A stretch of DNA of 64,000 nt from Fervidobacterium sp. (lineage in GTDB: Bacteria; Thermotogota; Thermotogae; Thermotogales; Fervidobacteriaceae): the NCBI GenBank assembly GCA_026419195.1, contig JANZZV010000006.1, positions 62,001 through 126,000 of the forward strand, in the 5' to 3' direction. Every line of letters begins with the position of its first letter. Positions within the stretch are counted from its first letter, which is position 1. Under the pieces are notes generated by a model, which did no database searches, was not told where the DNA came from, and saw nothing but the letters and a program-made list of their open reading frames with translations. Below, one piece after another: positions 9,004 through 19,300 of this stretch. The position numbers and the translations under genes are program-made.

Positions 9004-9030
9004 AAAAAGGCAGCCTTTTGGCTACCTTTT
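9004..9030 (-). terminator. Intrinsic terminator of the GH13 gene
   Basis: On the minus strand the stem GGTAGCC/GGCTGCC (one G-U pair, flanked by A-T pairs) with an AAAA loop is followed by a run of five T. It lies 8 bases after the amylase stop. On the plus strand the same stem has one mismatch but also ends in TTTT, so it may serve the small peptide gene too. Confidence 0.8.
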
Positions 9031-9038
9031 AAAAGTAA

Positions 9039-10463
9039 TTAATATATTCTCTTGTACTGATTGTAACTTCCTCTAATTTTATTTACTGCTTTTAGTATTC
9101 TAAATCCTTTTTCGGGGACATTAGTTCTCAAAACGCCACCTACTATGTAAAATTCCTCATTTGTGAACAAATCGACAAAGCACGTACCAGCGAGTAATCG
9201 GCCATCTGGAACTGAAAGGGTGCATTCTGTTTTTTTTCCCTTGTTAACTATAACAATTATATCATCAAGTACGTAAGGAGTTTTTCTTAAAAACGCAAGA
9301 GGTTCCTCGCTTAGGACTTTAAACTGTCCTACCTTTAGTGCAATTTCCTTCTTTCTTATTGAGATGATTTTCTTGTAAAAATCACGTAATTCATTATCCC
9401 ACTTACTCTCGTCCCAGATCATTGGTGCTCTATTTTCCGGATCCCAACCACCTTCAATACCAATTTCACTTCCGTAATATACAAATGGCACCCCAGGATA
9501 CGTGAACTGAATTACAATTGCCAATTTACGCAGGCTTTTGTCTGGTAATACAGTTGCTATCCTTTGTGTATCATGACTATCGAGCATGTTCCAACAACCA
9601 TATATATTTGGTGTAGAATTGTATGCATCTTGTAAAACACTACCTAGATTTTTTAGATCTCCTTTTAACCAACCAATAACACTTTCTCGAAAATGATAAT
9701 TCATGATACCATCTACTACTTCCCAATTTGAAGGGAAGTTCCACGTTTCTGTAACAACATATTTCTCAATTGATACAGATTTGGCCCTTGAAGTAATAAT
9801 TGCGTTGTTGACATATCCAACATCGAAACCAACATCAAGTCTCCAACCATCTGTTCCAAGTCTCAAGTAATACTCGACAACATTCAATAGATATTCTCTC
9901 ACAGAAGTCTCTTCCCAGTTCCACTCTGGCATATCTGGGACATTGTGCCATGCTCTGTATCCATCTTCATAAATTGAGAACTTTGCGAGATGTTTTCTTT
10001 TTCCTTTTAGCGCATTTTGAAACCACTTGTTTTCTTTGCTCAAGTGGTTAAAAACACCATCAAGCATTACTTTAAAACCATGCTCTTTCGCTCGTTTTAA
10101 GTAATGTATAAAAGCTCTTTGGCCACCAAATTGCGGATCAATTTTCATGTAATCAGCCGTATCGTATTTATGATTTGATGGAGATAAAAAGATGGGTGTT
10201 GTGTATATTAAATTAGCACCAAGGTCGTTGATATAGTCAAGTTTTTCGGCAATCCCCCACAAATCTCCTCCCCAAAACTCAAAGCAATGCTCGATGTTTG
10301 GTTTATGCTTTGGTAAGGTGTTCCAGTCAACAACTTTTCCTCCACGCTTTGTGTATAGATGCGCCTTATCGTATACATTTTTGCCATTACCAATTGCAAA
10401 TCTGTCCGGAAAAATCTGATATACAACACTTTCATAGACCCAGCTCGGGAGTGGATAATGCAT
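9039..10463 (-). CDS. GH13 alpha-amylase family enzyme (cyclomaltodextrinase/neopullulanase-like)
   Basis: This 474-residue glycoside hydrolase cleaves alpha-1,4-glucosidic bonds. The (beta/alpha)8 barrel has all four GH13 regions: DGVFNH, DGWRLDVGFDV with the nucleophile aspartate, VTETWNFP with the acid/base glutamate, and LDSHDTQR with the transition-state aspartate. The opening SWVYESVVYQIFPDRFA and the family-typical WGGDLWGI suggest a GH13_20-like enzyme without the usual N-terminal domain. It has no signal peptide, so it would act on imported maltodextrins in the cytoplasm. AAGGAG precedes the ATG. An inverted repeat overlaps the predicted transcript start and the ribosome site. Confidence 0.9.
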   Translation of the reverse strand: MHYPLPSWVYESVVYQIFPDRFAIGNGKNVYDKAHLYTKRGGKVVDWNTLPKHKPNIEHCFEFWGGDLWGIAEKLDYINDLGANLIYTTPIFLSPSNHKYDTADYMKIDPQFGGQRAFIHYLKRAKEHGFKVMLDGVFNHLSKENKWFQNALKGKRKHLAKFSIYEDGYRAWHNVPDMPEWNWEETSVREYLLNVVEYYLRLGTDGWRLDVGFDVGYVNNAIITSRAKSVSIEKYVVTETWNFPSNWEVVDGIMNYHFRESVIGWLKGDLKNLGSVLQDAYNSTPNIYGCWNMLDSHDTQRIATVLPDKSLRKLAIVIQFTYPGVPFVYYGSEIGIEGGWDPENRAPMIWDESKWDNELRDFYKKIISIRKKEIALKVGQFKVLSEEPLAFLRKTPYVLDDIIVIVNKGKKTECTLSVPDGRLLAGTCFVDLFTNEEFYIVGGVLRTNVPEKGFRILKAVNKIRGSYNQYKRIY

Positions 10464-10474
10464 ATAAGATCTCC

Positions 10475-10502
10475 TTTCATTGATATCTCTAGATCAATGA
10501 AA
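10475..10502 (-). promoter_or_regulatory. Perfect inverted repeat at the amylase start site (operator or RNA hairpin)
   Basis: Two perfect 10-base arms (TTTCATTGAT and ATCAATGAAA) are separated by eight bases. On the minus strand the repeat begins two bases after the predicted -10 element and ends in the ribosome binding site AAAGGAGAT. It could bind a repressor at the start of transcription or fold in the mRNA and mask the ribosome site. Confidence 0.6.
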
Positions 10503-10503
10503 A

Positions 10504-10531
10504 ATTATACCATAAGTTTTCAATGTTACAA
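10504..10531 (-). promoter_or_regulatory. Promoter of the GH13 gene
   Basis: On the minus strand, TTGTAA (10526-10531) and TATAAT (10504-10509) are 16 bases apart, and the -10 is extended (TGGTATAAT). The predicted start falls inside the inverted repeat at 10475-10502. Confidence 0.6.
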
Positions 10532-10564
10532 GATTTTCGAAAATGCATTATTCGCTGGTGTATG

Positions 10565-10573
10565 TGGTATAAT
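10565..10573 (+). promoter_or_regulatory. Extended -10 promoter of the NhaC gene
   Basis: TGGTATAAT lies about 48 bases before the ATG at 10622, with no strong -35. It is divergent from the amylase promoter, about 55 bases away. Confidence 0.45.
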
Positions 10574-10621
10574 GTCATAAGATTTTGAGCAAAGGTACAT
10601 TCTTTTGGGGAGGTGTAGTTA

Positions 10622-12169
10622 ATGGAAGGAACTGCATGGGCTATTTTACCACCACTTGTAGCGATCATGTTAAGCTTTATCACAAAAAACGTACTATTTT
10701 CGTTGTTTCTTGGCATATTCACGGGCGGATTACTTTTGAATTCATTTAATCCCGTATCAGCTGTAGGATACTCTCTTGAAAAAATTATTGGTTCAATGGC
10801 AGATGAATGGAATGCTAAACTATTACTTTTTAACCTATTGATGGGAGCCGGTATAGCATTCATTTGGAAACTCGGCGGTAGTACGGCGCTTTCCAACTGG
10901 GCGAAAAGGAAGATCAAATCGCGTAAAACAGCGAATGTAATGGCTTGGCTGCTCGGAATTATTGTTTTTTTCAACGATTATATTAATGCAGCCATCGTTG
11001 GAAATGTTACAAGAGATATATTTGAAGAACATAAAATTTCAAGAGAAAAACTATCCTACATTCTTGATTCGACCTCAGCACCCGTGGCAACTTTCTTCAT
11101 ATCAGACTGGATAGCCTATCAATTATCTATGATTCAAAAAGGGATGGAAGCAGCCAATATCACAGAAATAGCTCCAATAAAAGCATTTTTCGGAAGCATA
11201 CCATTTAATTTTTACTGCATATTTACTGTGCTATTCGTTGGTTTGATTGCAATTACCGAATGGGATTTTGGACCAATGTTGAAAGCAGAGCTTAGAGCAA
11301 GAAAAGAGGGAAAAACCTATAGAGACGGAGCGGTTCCAATGCTGAATGTAGATTTTGAACTTGGTGAACCCCTTAAAACTAAACCTATGATCCTAACATT
11401 TATTCTTCCTATTCTTGCCCTTATTGGTGTCACACTTTGGGGATTTTATCACACTGGTGCCAAAGGAGGGGGGACAACTTTAATTGACAAACTTGGTAAT
11501 GCAGATGCTGCAACGGCACTGTTGTGGGGAGCTTTTGCTATGGTTTTGACTGGTATGGGAATAGCTGCTATGTTTAAATTGATGAGCCTCTCCGAAATGA
11601 TGAAAACGTTTTTAGATGGTTTGAAATTGATGCTACTTGCGTGTGCTATTCTTGTTCTTGCCTGGTCCATTGGTACGGTAACAAAAGATATGAAACTTGC
11701 AGATTATGTTGTTTCCCTTATTAAGGAAGATGCTAAGTTTACATTTGTACCATCAATCATCTTTCTCATATCAATGGTTATATCATTTGCTACAGGTACG
11801 TCATGGGGTACAATGGCCATCATGACGCCACTTGCGGTACCTATAGCTTACAAAATTACAGGCGAACCTTTTTTCTCTGTAACAGTGATGGCGGGTACAG
11901 TATTCGCTGGGGCGATATTTGGTGACCATTGCTCGCCTATATCGGATACTACTGTACTCTCTTCGATATTTTCTGGGGCAGACCACATGGATCACGTAAA
12001 TACACAAATTCCATACGCTCTTACAACAGCTATGGTTTCACTAACCATTTTTCTTTTATACGGTTTATTCAAAATACCTCCGATTATATTGATTTTAGCT
12101 GGAATTGTGATTTTGATAATCATCTCAAGATTCTTATATTTGATTGGCATGAAAAAATACAATGTGTAG
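10622..12169 (+). CDS. NhaC-family Na+/H+ antiporter
   Basis: This 515-residue polytopic membrane transporter has about 11-12 hydrophobic segments. Family-typical motifs are FFNDYINAAIVGNVTRDI near 118, STSAPVATFFISDWIAYQL near 150, GTSWGTMAIMTPLAVPIA near 393 and GDHCSPISDTTVLSSIFSGA near 434, where charged residues lie inside membrane segments. The family exchanges Na+ for H+ (or a related exchange such as malate/lactate); the precise substrate is not readable. The start ATG follows GGGGAGGTG. It has its own promoter, divergent from the amylase. Confidence 0.9.
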   Translation: MEGTAWAILPPLVAIMLSFITKNVLFSLFLGIFTGGLLLNSFNPVSAVGYSLEKIIGSMADEWNAKLLLFNLLMGAGIAFIWKLGGSTALSNWAKRKIKSRKTANVMAWLLGIIVFFNDYINAAIVGNVTRDIFEEHKISREKLSYILDSTSAPVATFFISDWIAYQLSMIQKGMEAANITEIAPIKAFFGSIPFNFYCIFTVLFVGLIAITEWDFGPMLKAELRARKEGKTYRDGAVPMLNVDFELGEPLKTKPMILTFILPILALIGVTLWGFYHTGAKGGGTTLIDKLGNADAATALLWGAFAMVLTGMGIAAMFKLMSLSEMMKTFLDGLKLMLLACAILVLAWSIGTVTKDMKLADYVVSLIKEDAKFTFVPSIIFLISMVISFATGTSWGTMAIMTPLAVPIAYKITGEPFFSVTVMAGTVFAGAIFGDHCSPISDTTVLSSIFSGADHMDHVNTQIPYALTTAMVSLTIFLLYGLFKIPPIILILAGIVILIIISRFLYLIGMKKYNV

Positions 12170-12214
12170 TCCAGCAAAAGTAACGTTGCAGCTGTTATAA
12201 TTACTTCTTTATTT

Positions 12215-12242
12215 TTGATAATTTCTTTAATTGTGGTATAAT
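12215..12242 (+). promoter_or_regulatory. Promoter of pyrBI
   Basis: TTGATA (12215-12220) and TATAAT (12237-12242) are spaced 16 bases apart, and the -10 is extended (TGGTATAAT). The leader before the ATG at 12296 would be about 47 bases, too short for a classical PyrR attenuator, and I see no hairpin in it. Confidence 0.65.
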
Positions 12243-12295
12243 ACTCAAAGGTTTAATATAAAGAAATTGTACTTAAAAACGTGGGGGGAGGAAGC

Positions 12296-13867
12296 ATGAA
12301 ACACGATTTTCTTGGTAGAACACTTGCGGTTATCAATGACTTTTCAGTTGAAGAGCAGCTTTTTTTGTATCAGAACACTAAGAAGTTGAAAGAAATGATT
12401 AAAAGAAAAGAAGATGTCTCTGATTTTCAAATCAAGCGTGACACAGGAATCTATATTGTTTTTGTTGAACCATCAACAAGAACCAAAGAATCTTTTATAA
12501 ACGCGGCAAGATTTCATAAAAACGCGAAGGTAAATATCTTTGATTCTGAACATTCTTCGTTTAATAAGCAAGAAAGTTATGTGGATACCTTCAATATGTT
12601 AACAGGCTACAGCGAATATTCAATATTCATTTTAAGAACACGACTTGAAGGTGTTTGTAGGTTACTTGAGCAAAAAGTTGGAGAATTTGCCGAAAGACAT
12701 GGCATACCAAAGCCAGCATTCATAAATGGTGGAGATGGTAAACACGAACATCCGACCCAAGAGTTGCTCGATGAGTTCACTTTTCTTGAACAGATGAATT
12801 TTGACAATTCCTATATTCACATAGCTTTAGTGGGGGATTTATTACATGGACGGACCGTGCATTCAAAAGCAGACGGGTTAAAAGTATTTAAGAACGTCAA
12901 AGTTGATTTGGTTGCTCCCCAAGAGCTACAAATGCCAAAGAGTTATGTAGAAAAAATGAAAAGAAATGGATTTGAAGTTAACACATTTTCTTCATTGGAC
13001 GAGTATCTATCTTCCACAAGACCTGCTTTGATCTGGTATTTTACCAGATTACAACTTGAGAGGATGGGCGAAGATATCCTTGAGAAAGCACAAATGCTTA
13101 AAAAAGCCGTTACATTTAGAAAAGACATGCTCGAAAAGATTTTGGAAGGTACGAAATTTTACCATCCTCTACCACGGCCAAAAGTGGATCCTGAGATCCC
13201 CACTTTTCTTGATACACTACCGTTAAACGGATGGGAACACCAAGCTATTAACGGTTACTGGGTTAGGGTAATCCTTTTATCAATGCTAGGTGGAGCACTT
13301 GAAGCGCCTTTTGATACCACAGTTAAAAATGAGGAAAAGCCAGACGATTTTATAGTTCCGGCTCCAATTACAGATGGTACTAAGGGTGTACAAAAAGAGG
13401 GTAAAAGAGGAATAAAACCTGTAGATAATGGCACAGTCATCGATCATATTGCCAAGGGTAAATCTCCAGAAGAAATCTACAGTACGATAGTTAAAATAAG
13501 AAAAATACTGAAATTGTACGATATTGATAGCGCAGATGGAATCTTCAAATCAGCAGATGGAAACTTCAAAGGATACATAAGCTTACCAAATAGGTACTTA
13601 TCATTTAAAGAAATAAAAAAACTTGCAGCTATATCACCGCACACAACTGTGAATATAATCAAAGATGCAAGAGTCACAGAAAAATACAGATTAGAACTTC
13701 CTCCAAGAATATACAATTTTGAAGAGATAAGGTGTAAGAACGAAAATTGTATTACAAATCCATTACATGGGGAAAACGTTTATTCATCGTTCGTTCAGGT
13801 AGATGGTAAATTTGTATGCGAATACTGCGATACAGCTCATGAATATCATGAAATATGGAGAATATAG
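12296..13867 (+). CDS. pyrBI: Fused aspartate carbamoyltransferase (PyrB-PyrI)
   Basis: It catalyses carbamoyl phosphate plus aspartate to carbamoylaspartate, the first committed step of pyrimidine synthesis. Residues 1 to about 345 are the catalytic chain: VFVEPSTRTKESF (carbamoyl phosphate loop), GGDGKHEHPTQELLDEF and FYHPLPRP. Residues about 360-523 are the regulatory chain, ending in a four-cysteine zinc site RCKNENC...CEYC. In enteric bacteria these are two polypeptides; a fusion is known from Thermotoga maritima. GGGGGGAGG before ATG 12296 decides the start. Nucleotide feedback through the PyrI part is expected from the family. Confidence 0.96.
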   Translation: MKHDFLGRTLAVINDFSVEEQLFLYQNTKKLKEMIKRKEDVSDFQIKRDTGIYIVFVEPSTRTKESFINAARFHKNAKVNIFDSEHSSFNKQESYVDTFNMLTGYSEYSIFILRTRLEGVCRLLEQKVGEFAERHGIPKPAFINGGDGKHEHPTQELLDEFTFLEQMNFDNSYIHIALVGDLLHGRTVHSKADGLKVFKNVKVDLVAPQELQMPKSYVEKMKRNGFEVNTFSSLDEYLSSTRPALIWYFTRLQLERMGEDILEKAQMLKKAVTFRKDMLEKILEGTKFYHPLPRPKVDPEIPTFLDTLPLNGWEHQAINGYWVRVILLSMLGGALEAPFDTTVKNEEKPDDFIVPAPITDGTKGVQKEGKRGIKPVDNGTVIDHIAKGKSPEEIYSTIVKIRKILKLYDIDSADGIFKSADGNFKGYISLPNRYLSFKEIKKLAAISPHTTVNIIKDARVTEKYRLELPPRIYNFEEIRCKNENCITNPLHGENVYSSFVQVDGKFVCEYCDTAHEYHEIWRI

Positions 13868-13880
13868 AAGTTGATCGAAA

Positions 13881-13907
13881 AAAGTACCGCGATTGCGGTA
13901 CTTTTTT
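13881..13907. terminator. Bidirectional terminator between pyrBI and the ABC permease gene
   Basis: A perfect stem AAAGTACCGC/GCGGTACTTT with a GATT loop is flanked by A and T runs on both sides. It lies 13 bases after the pyrBI stop and 6 bases after the permease stop on the other strand, so it can end transcription from both directions. Confidence 0.9.
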
Positions 13908-13912
13908 GAATT

Positions 13913-15463
13913 TCAAATTTCGTTTGACCCCAGTATTTTTCTGAGTTTACGATAATACACATACAAAAGTACAAAACTTAACAATAGAGATGAAATGAAT
14001 ACAATCCAGGAAACGTAAATTCTTAATCCTCTAACAACATTTTTGGAAAACAAGATACTCGTTGGATAAATCATTCCAAATGCAAGTCCTATAGTGATAC
14101 CTTCTATCATAAATGTAGCAGACATTGAAAACGGCTGATTTTTGGCTTTCCCCGGCTTTGTGATACTGTAATATGATCCAATTAGTGCACTAAGAGCAAA
14201 AAGTAATGTTGAAATTGGTATAAAATAAAGCGTTGTTTTGTTAAACCTACCGAATATTAAAGCAAAGACATTAATTAAGAAAAACAAAAGCATATTCAAC
14301 AAAACTGGCACGATCAACTTTGGCATTATAATAGTTCGTCTTTTTGTAGGTAAAGTCATTAGTAATTCCTTGTATTTAAATTCATTCATAGTAATCAAAC
14401 CCGATTCCATCGCACAGTAGAATACTGCTATAGCTATAAATGGCATTGTTGAACTTATAGAATATCCTGAAATCAAGATCATGAAAATTCCAAATGCTAA
14501 TGGGTACAATATTAAGAAAATAAACTGCTCGTTTCTTAACAATAACTTAAGATCCTTCCACAAGATTGCACCAATTCTCGAAGCATAGTTGCCTTTTTTG
14601 ACGTAATCCTTAACTTTTAGATTATTCTTAAGTTTTATTCTATCACTTTCGTAAACTACTTTTTCCGAATAAAACCAAAAAAGTAGCGTAGAAACAAGAG
14701 AAATAACTATCGACATACTCAATAAAATTTTGTTTTCTGAATAAGACCAAGTAATTACATTCCACTTTGATGCTGTAAACGATAGCCACCTTGCAATATT
14801 TGCATTTTTTCCAAGTTTTTCTACATCAATATCTTGAAGATACATGAAACCCAGATAAATAAATATCAAAAATAAAGTTATAATCACATTCAGTTTTCTC
14901 ACGAAACTCTTTGAACTAACACCGCCTCCAAGCACTGAAAATAGTGCAGACATCGAGGTCAGGAAATAAAAGTGCAAAATAGTTCTCAAAATGAAATCAA
15001 CTGAATAATTCTTAAAACCGCTCATGTATCCAAGAGTAGCTCCTAAAAGGAAAACAACAGTTACAAGTTGACTTGATAGTGAAACTATCAGATTATAAAT
15101 AGTAAGTACTCTCCTGTTTATAGGCAGTGTAAGAAGAAACTCCATTTCCTCGCTTTTTGAGAAGGCATACATTCCAGTTCCAACAAATCCAACGATATAA
15201 AAAAGAGAGAACATTGTCACACTCATTAAATACATCATTGTGCCAACTTGTTGAACCTGAGGGAATATTTTTAGCTGGTTGTAAAGCTTGCTATACAACT
15301 CGTAATTTGAAATATAGATAAACACACCTATCGGTAAACTGCCGAGTAAAAGTGAAACCAGATATCTCCGAGCATAATTTATTTTTTTAACACTCTTTCT
15401 TTTGTGCGGAACACCACTTATTGATAGCCCAATGTATTTCATCAACAACCCAAGCTCTCTCAT
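13913..15463 (-). CDS. ABC-2 type exporter permease
   Basis: This 516-residue membrane protein has about 12 hydrophobic segments and short, basic connecting loops. Its neighbour is an ABC ATPase 20 bases upstream in the same operon, so the pair forms an exporter. Features of large ABC-2 permeases are the EEMEFLLTLPINRRV and YKELLMTLPTKRR boxes, each just before a membrane helix; these match the cytoplasmic coupling segments of two repeated halves. Substrate unknown; antimicrobial peptide or lipid export is possible. GGGAGTGAT lies before the ATG. Confidence 0.82.
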   Translation of the reverse strand: MRELGLLMKYIGLSISGVPHKRKSVKKINYARRYLVSLLLGSLPIGVFIYISNYELYSKLYNQLKIFPQVQQVGTMMYLMSVTMFSLFYIVGFVGTGMYAFSKSEEMEFLLTLPINRRVLTIYNLIVSLSSQLVTVVFLLGATLGYMSGFKNYSVDFILRTILHFYFLTSMSALFSVLGGGVSSKSFVRKLNVIITLFLIFIYLGFMYLQDIDVEKLGKNANIARWLSFTASKWNVITWSYSENKILLSMSIVISLVSTLLFWFYSEKVVYESDRIKLKNNLKVKDYVKKGNYASRIGAILWKDLKLLLRNEQFIFLILYPLAFGIFMILISGYSISSTMPFIAIAVFYCAMESGLITMNEFKYKELLMTLPTKRRTIIMPKLIVPVLLNMLLFFLINVFALIFGRFNKTTLYFIPISTLLFALSALIGSYYSITKPGKAKNQPFSMSATFMIEGITIGLAFGMIYPTSILFSKNVVRGLRIYVSWIVFISSLLLSFVLLYVYYRKLRKILGSNEI

Positions 15464-15483
15464 AGAATATCACTCCCAAAATT

Positions 15484-16224
15484 TCACAATTCGTCAACAA
15501 GACTTTTTATATCTTCGGAAGCGGTCAGGGTAAGGAATATATCTTCCAAGGAACTACCATATTTAGTTTTCAAATCATTTATACTCGATTCTGCAATAAT
15601 TTGTCCTTTGTTAATTATTGCAACTCTGTCACACATTTTTTCCGCTATCTCGAGTATATGAGTAGTCATAAATACAGTTGTTCCCTCTTCTGCGTATTTT
15701 CTTAAAAGTTCTTTTAAAATCCTCGCGCTTCTTGCATCAAGACCGACCGTTGGCTCGTCCAAGAAAAGCACTTCCGGTTTTCTCATCAACACAGAAACCA
15801 GCATAAGCTTTTGTTTCATCCCATGCGACATTTCTCCAACAAATTTATCAAGATAATCTATACCAAAAACTTTACATAGTTCTCCTATTCTGGAATGTAG
15901 ACTGCTTTTATCTAATCTGTACACTGAGATTATAAAATCCAGAAACTCGCTCCCTTTAAGATGTTCGTATATCCTTGGTTCATCAGGAACAACACCTATC
16001 CTTCTTTTAATCTCTATTTCGTGGGTCTTCATGTCCATCCCCAGTATCTCAACAATTCCGGAAGTAGGTCTCAATACACCAGTAAGCATTCTAATAGTTG
16101 TGGTTTTACCCGCACCATTTGGACCAAGGAAACCAAAGATCTCTCCCTTTTTAACCTCCAGATTTATTGAGTTTACTGCTGTAAAATCTCCGAATTTTTT
16201 TGTGAGATTGATAGCTCTTATCAC
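15484..16224 (-). CDS. ABC exporter ATP-binding protein
   Basis: This 246-residue ATPase has Walker A GPNGAGKTT near 35, signature MSHGMKQKL (a variant of LSGGQ), Walker B VLFLDEP and the H-loop MTTHIL. The N-terminus and length place it with the single-domain ATPases of ABC-2 exporters (CcmA/NatA group). The start is GTG at 16224 with GGGGAGGA upstream. It is the first gene of an operon with the permease. Confidence 0.95.
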   Translation of the reverse strand: MIRAINLTKKFGDFTAVNSINLEVKKGEIFGFLGPNGAGKTTTIRMLTGVLRPTSGIVEILGMDMKTHEIEIKRRIGVVPDEPRIYEHLKGSEFLDFIISVYRLDKSSLHSRIGELCKVFGIDYLDKFVGEMSHGMKQKLMLVSVLMRKPEVLFLDEPTVGLDARSARILKELLRKYAEEGTTVFMTTHILEIAEKMCDRVAIINKGQIIAESSINDLKTKYGSSLEDIFLTLTASEDIKSLVDEL

Positions 16225-16265
16225 TATATATTCCTCCCCAATTTGATTTATGGATCTAAAATTAA

Positions 16266-16294
16266 ATTATATCATCAAAAACAAACGTAGTTAA
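16266..16294 (-). promoter_or_regulatory. Promoter of the ABC exporter operon
   Basis: On the minus strand TTAACT (16289-16294) and TATAAT (16266-16271) are 17 bases apart, with an extended TGA before the -10. It starts right after the terminator of the upstream lipoprotein gene. Confidence 0.6.
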
Positions 16295-16299
16295 GAGAT

Positions 16300-16330
16300 A
16301 ATAAAACAAGCCCTCGTAAAGAGGGCTTGT
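16300..16330 (-). terminator. Intrinsic terminator of the lipoprotein gene
   Basis: A perfect 10-base stem (ACAAGCCCTC/GAGGGCTTGT) with a five-base loop is followed on the minus strand by TTTTAT. It lies six bases after the lipoprotein stop. Confidence 0.9.
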
Positions 16331-16336
16331 CTTAGC

Positions 16337-19300
16337 TTATTTGCTTATTATTTTAAACATTGGTAAGTTCAGTGTTGAGATAGGTTTAACAACTGGGAAC
16401 TCAGATATATCGTACAGTAACAAACCTTTATCACTTCCCACGACCATGATTCTTGCATCTGCCTCAGTATGGAATGCATAAGTCAGTCCGTTAAAAGGAA
16501 TACTAATAATGTCACGCGTAGCATCAAATGCTCCTAAATTTCTAATACTTACTATTTTAACACCACTTCCACCACCTGAAACAAAGAGCAAATCGCCAAA
16601 CCATGAAATATTTCTTGCTGGCGCACCCGCAAACAACGGGGTTTTACTTAAATCATCGCTTTCTTTTTCAATTAAGTTTGTACCGTTTCTATCAAGTATC
16701 CAAATTCCGTTATAGTCACCATCTGCGATGAATATTCTGTCAAAATACTTGTCTACTGCTACAGCGGAATCTATACCTGGGTTATACCTTTGAAGTCTAT
16801 ACGTTCCCCCTCCTTGTTCTTCAACCACAACGTAGTACGTAGTTGGAATTTCCAAGTCTTGTGACAAGCTTGTTATATTACCACTGGAATCTACACCCAA
16901 TTTGTATCTAATTGTTCCCGCTCTCCCACATGTAACAAGTAAATAGGAAGGATTCTGAGATTGTGACAAATAATCAACAACGACTTGTATACTTCTCGGT
17001 TCAACCGCCTCTTGCATCGGAACGCTTATTTTTGGTATTCGTTGATCAACATTAACTGGTAAGACCGATGACCTTATTGTATTACCATTTTGATCGAAGA
17101 TCTCAATAATATTGTTGCCTGCTTTACGACCAAGTACATAAGCTCTTCCTTGTGCATCTATTGCGACATCGTATAAAGCTTGGTAACCTGTGAGATTCAA
17201 CGATTTTACTTGTGATAAAGTTAAATTTGCGTAATCGAAATCGTACAATTTGGCAGATATTGTCTCAGTGTTTGCAACGACTATTTTAGCTACTTTTTCG
17301 GAACTAGTTTTTGGTACAGCTTTCAACTTCACATCGATTTTGTTAAAGTATTCGCCAGTATCGTAACGACGAACAGTAGGTTCAAGCACGTTTCTTAAAT
17401 CTATAACGTAAAGTCCGTTACAATAAAAACCATCGCCGACACCAAACAAGAAGTTGTTGATATAGTTTAAATCAAGTAATTTGTACATCTTATCTGGTTC
17501 GTATTTTGAATCATTTCTATATGTAATTAAACCTCTACCACCATCTAAGACAACTGAATTATCACCCACAAAGAGCAAGTCATTGAATTGAGAGCCTGGT
17601 TCGTATTCGATGTTATTCCCTGATGTGTTATTTGTCCATTTTCTAATTCTGTCGATTGTAAATGCGTACAAACTATTGTTGTATATTCTTACGCCTTTCA
17701 CTTCTGTATCAAATGTACCACCTGACAAAGACGTGATGGAGGCTGGAGGTAATTCTCCATCAGATCTTTCCGCATCTGCAAGTTTCACATACTTCACATC
17801 TTTGCCTACGGCGAGCGCTATGACTTGTTCGTTATTGAACTGACCTATTTCCAGATCGTTGATTTGGTTGTCGTAAATTAATCTTATATCATTTATTGTA
17901 ATATTTGGAACGTTTGATAGATTTAGTCTAAGTAGTCCACCAATGTTGTTAGCAATGTAAGCGCTGTCAGCAGCCAGCTTTATAGTCATTATTTTACCCT
18001 GTGTAATATTTATCTTAGAGTTTGTTGTCTTACTTGTCTTGCTAAACACAGAATTTACAGGTAAAGTAAATGTTTTTAATGTCTTTCCAAAGTTTTTACT
18101 TGTCAATATTGGTTCTGATGGATTTGTAAGATCAACAAGGCGAATTCCGTTGCTTCCTTCACCAATGATCGCGTAGTTCTTGTAGATTTTAATGGCACTA
18201 AGAGTTGTCCCAAGGTCTACCTTTTTCACGATTTTTGGATTAGACTTGTCGGAAGCGTTTATAACATAAAGATTCGTACCTCCGACAGCATAGATATAAT
18301 CTTCGGCCACATCAAAATCAGTGAATGATACATTATCAATCAAAGCGACAAAACCTTCTATTTTTACAGTTGGAAGACTATAGGTATTTGCTATATTTAT
18401 TACTGATTTACCGTCAAAACTTTTTGAAAGGATATACGAATATCTTGGTGAAGAAACTGTTTTGAAGGTAACTTGTGCTGTTGAAGAAGCATTTTGTAAA
18501 TCGTACACTGTTACTTGAATAGAATATGTTGTGTCATAATTAAGATTCGGTAATATTGCTTCTGTTGAAGTAGTTTCGATTGTTAAAACATCGGTTCCAT
18601 TTGTTTTTAACACAAGCTTGTATCTTAAAACATCTCCATTATCAGGGTCTTGTCCCCTCCAGCGTGCAGTGAGAGAAACCGGTGTTTTCTCATTATTGTA
18701 AGGTTGCAAAATAGAAACAGATGGTGGATTATTTTGGTAAGTTAAAGACGTTATCTCCTGCCTTCTTTCTTGTTCGGCACCAAATTCATCTCTTGCCATA
18801 ACAACAACTGTGTAATTCCCTCTTGGAAGAGAAGCAACGTTTATTTCTTTAGAAAGGTCTGTCCAAGTAGATATTACCTTTCCAGAAGAATCGATTAGTT
18901 GACCTTGTTTATACACGATATTATCGCCTTCTGGTTCAGAAATCGTTACGGTTAAAATCTTAGAAACATTGTCGTAGTTAAATTCGATCTTTGGTGGTAA
19001 ATTTGCAATTTTGATTGTTTTTGTGAACGAATCTTGTAAAACAGTTGAGCCATTTTGTTGGCTGTAAAGTTCTATTGTGAGTGTATGATTCATATTGAAG
19101 AAGTCACTACTTAACTCAAGCTTACTATTGTGATCCTTTAGCTTGAAAGTATCTGCTGTAGATTGATTGAGTAATGTTATCTTATCGATTTTGACAGTGT
19201 ATTTTGCATTTGTTGTGTCTTTTGCATCAATATCAAATTCTCCTACTCTGTTTACCTTCACAGGTTCTTGCATGTATTCCATGCTTTGTCCTTCGTATTT

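Noticed and set aside
10489-10974. 161-residue open frame antisense to the NhaC gene
   Set aside because: It overlaps conserved NhaC sequence and the divergent promoter region, with no supporting signals.
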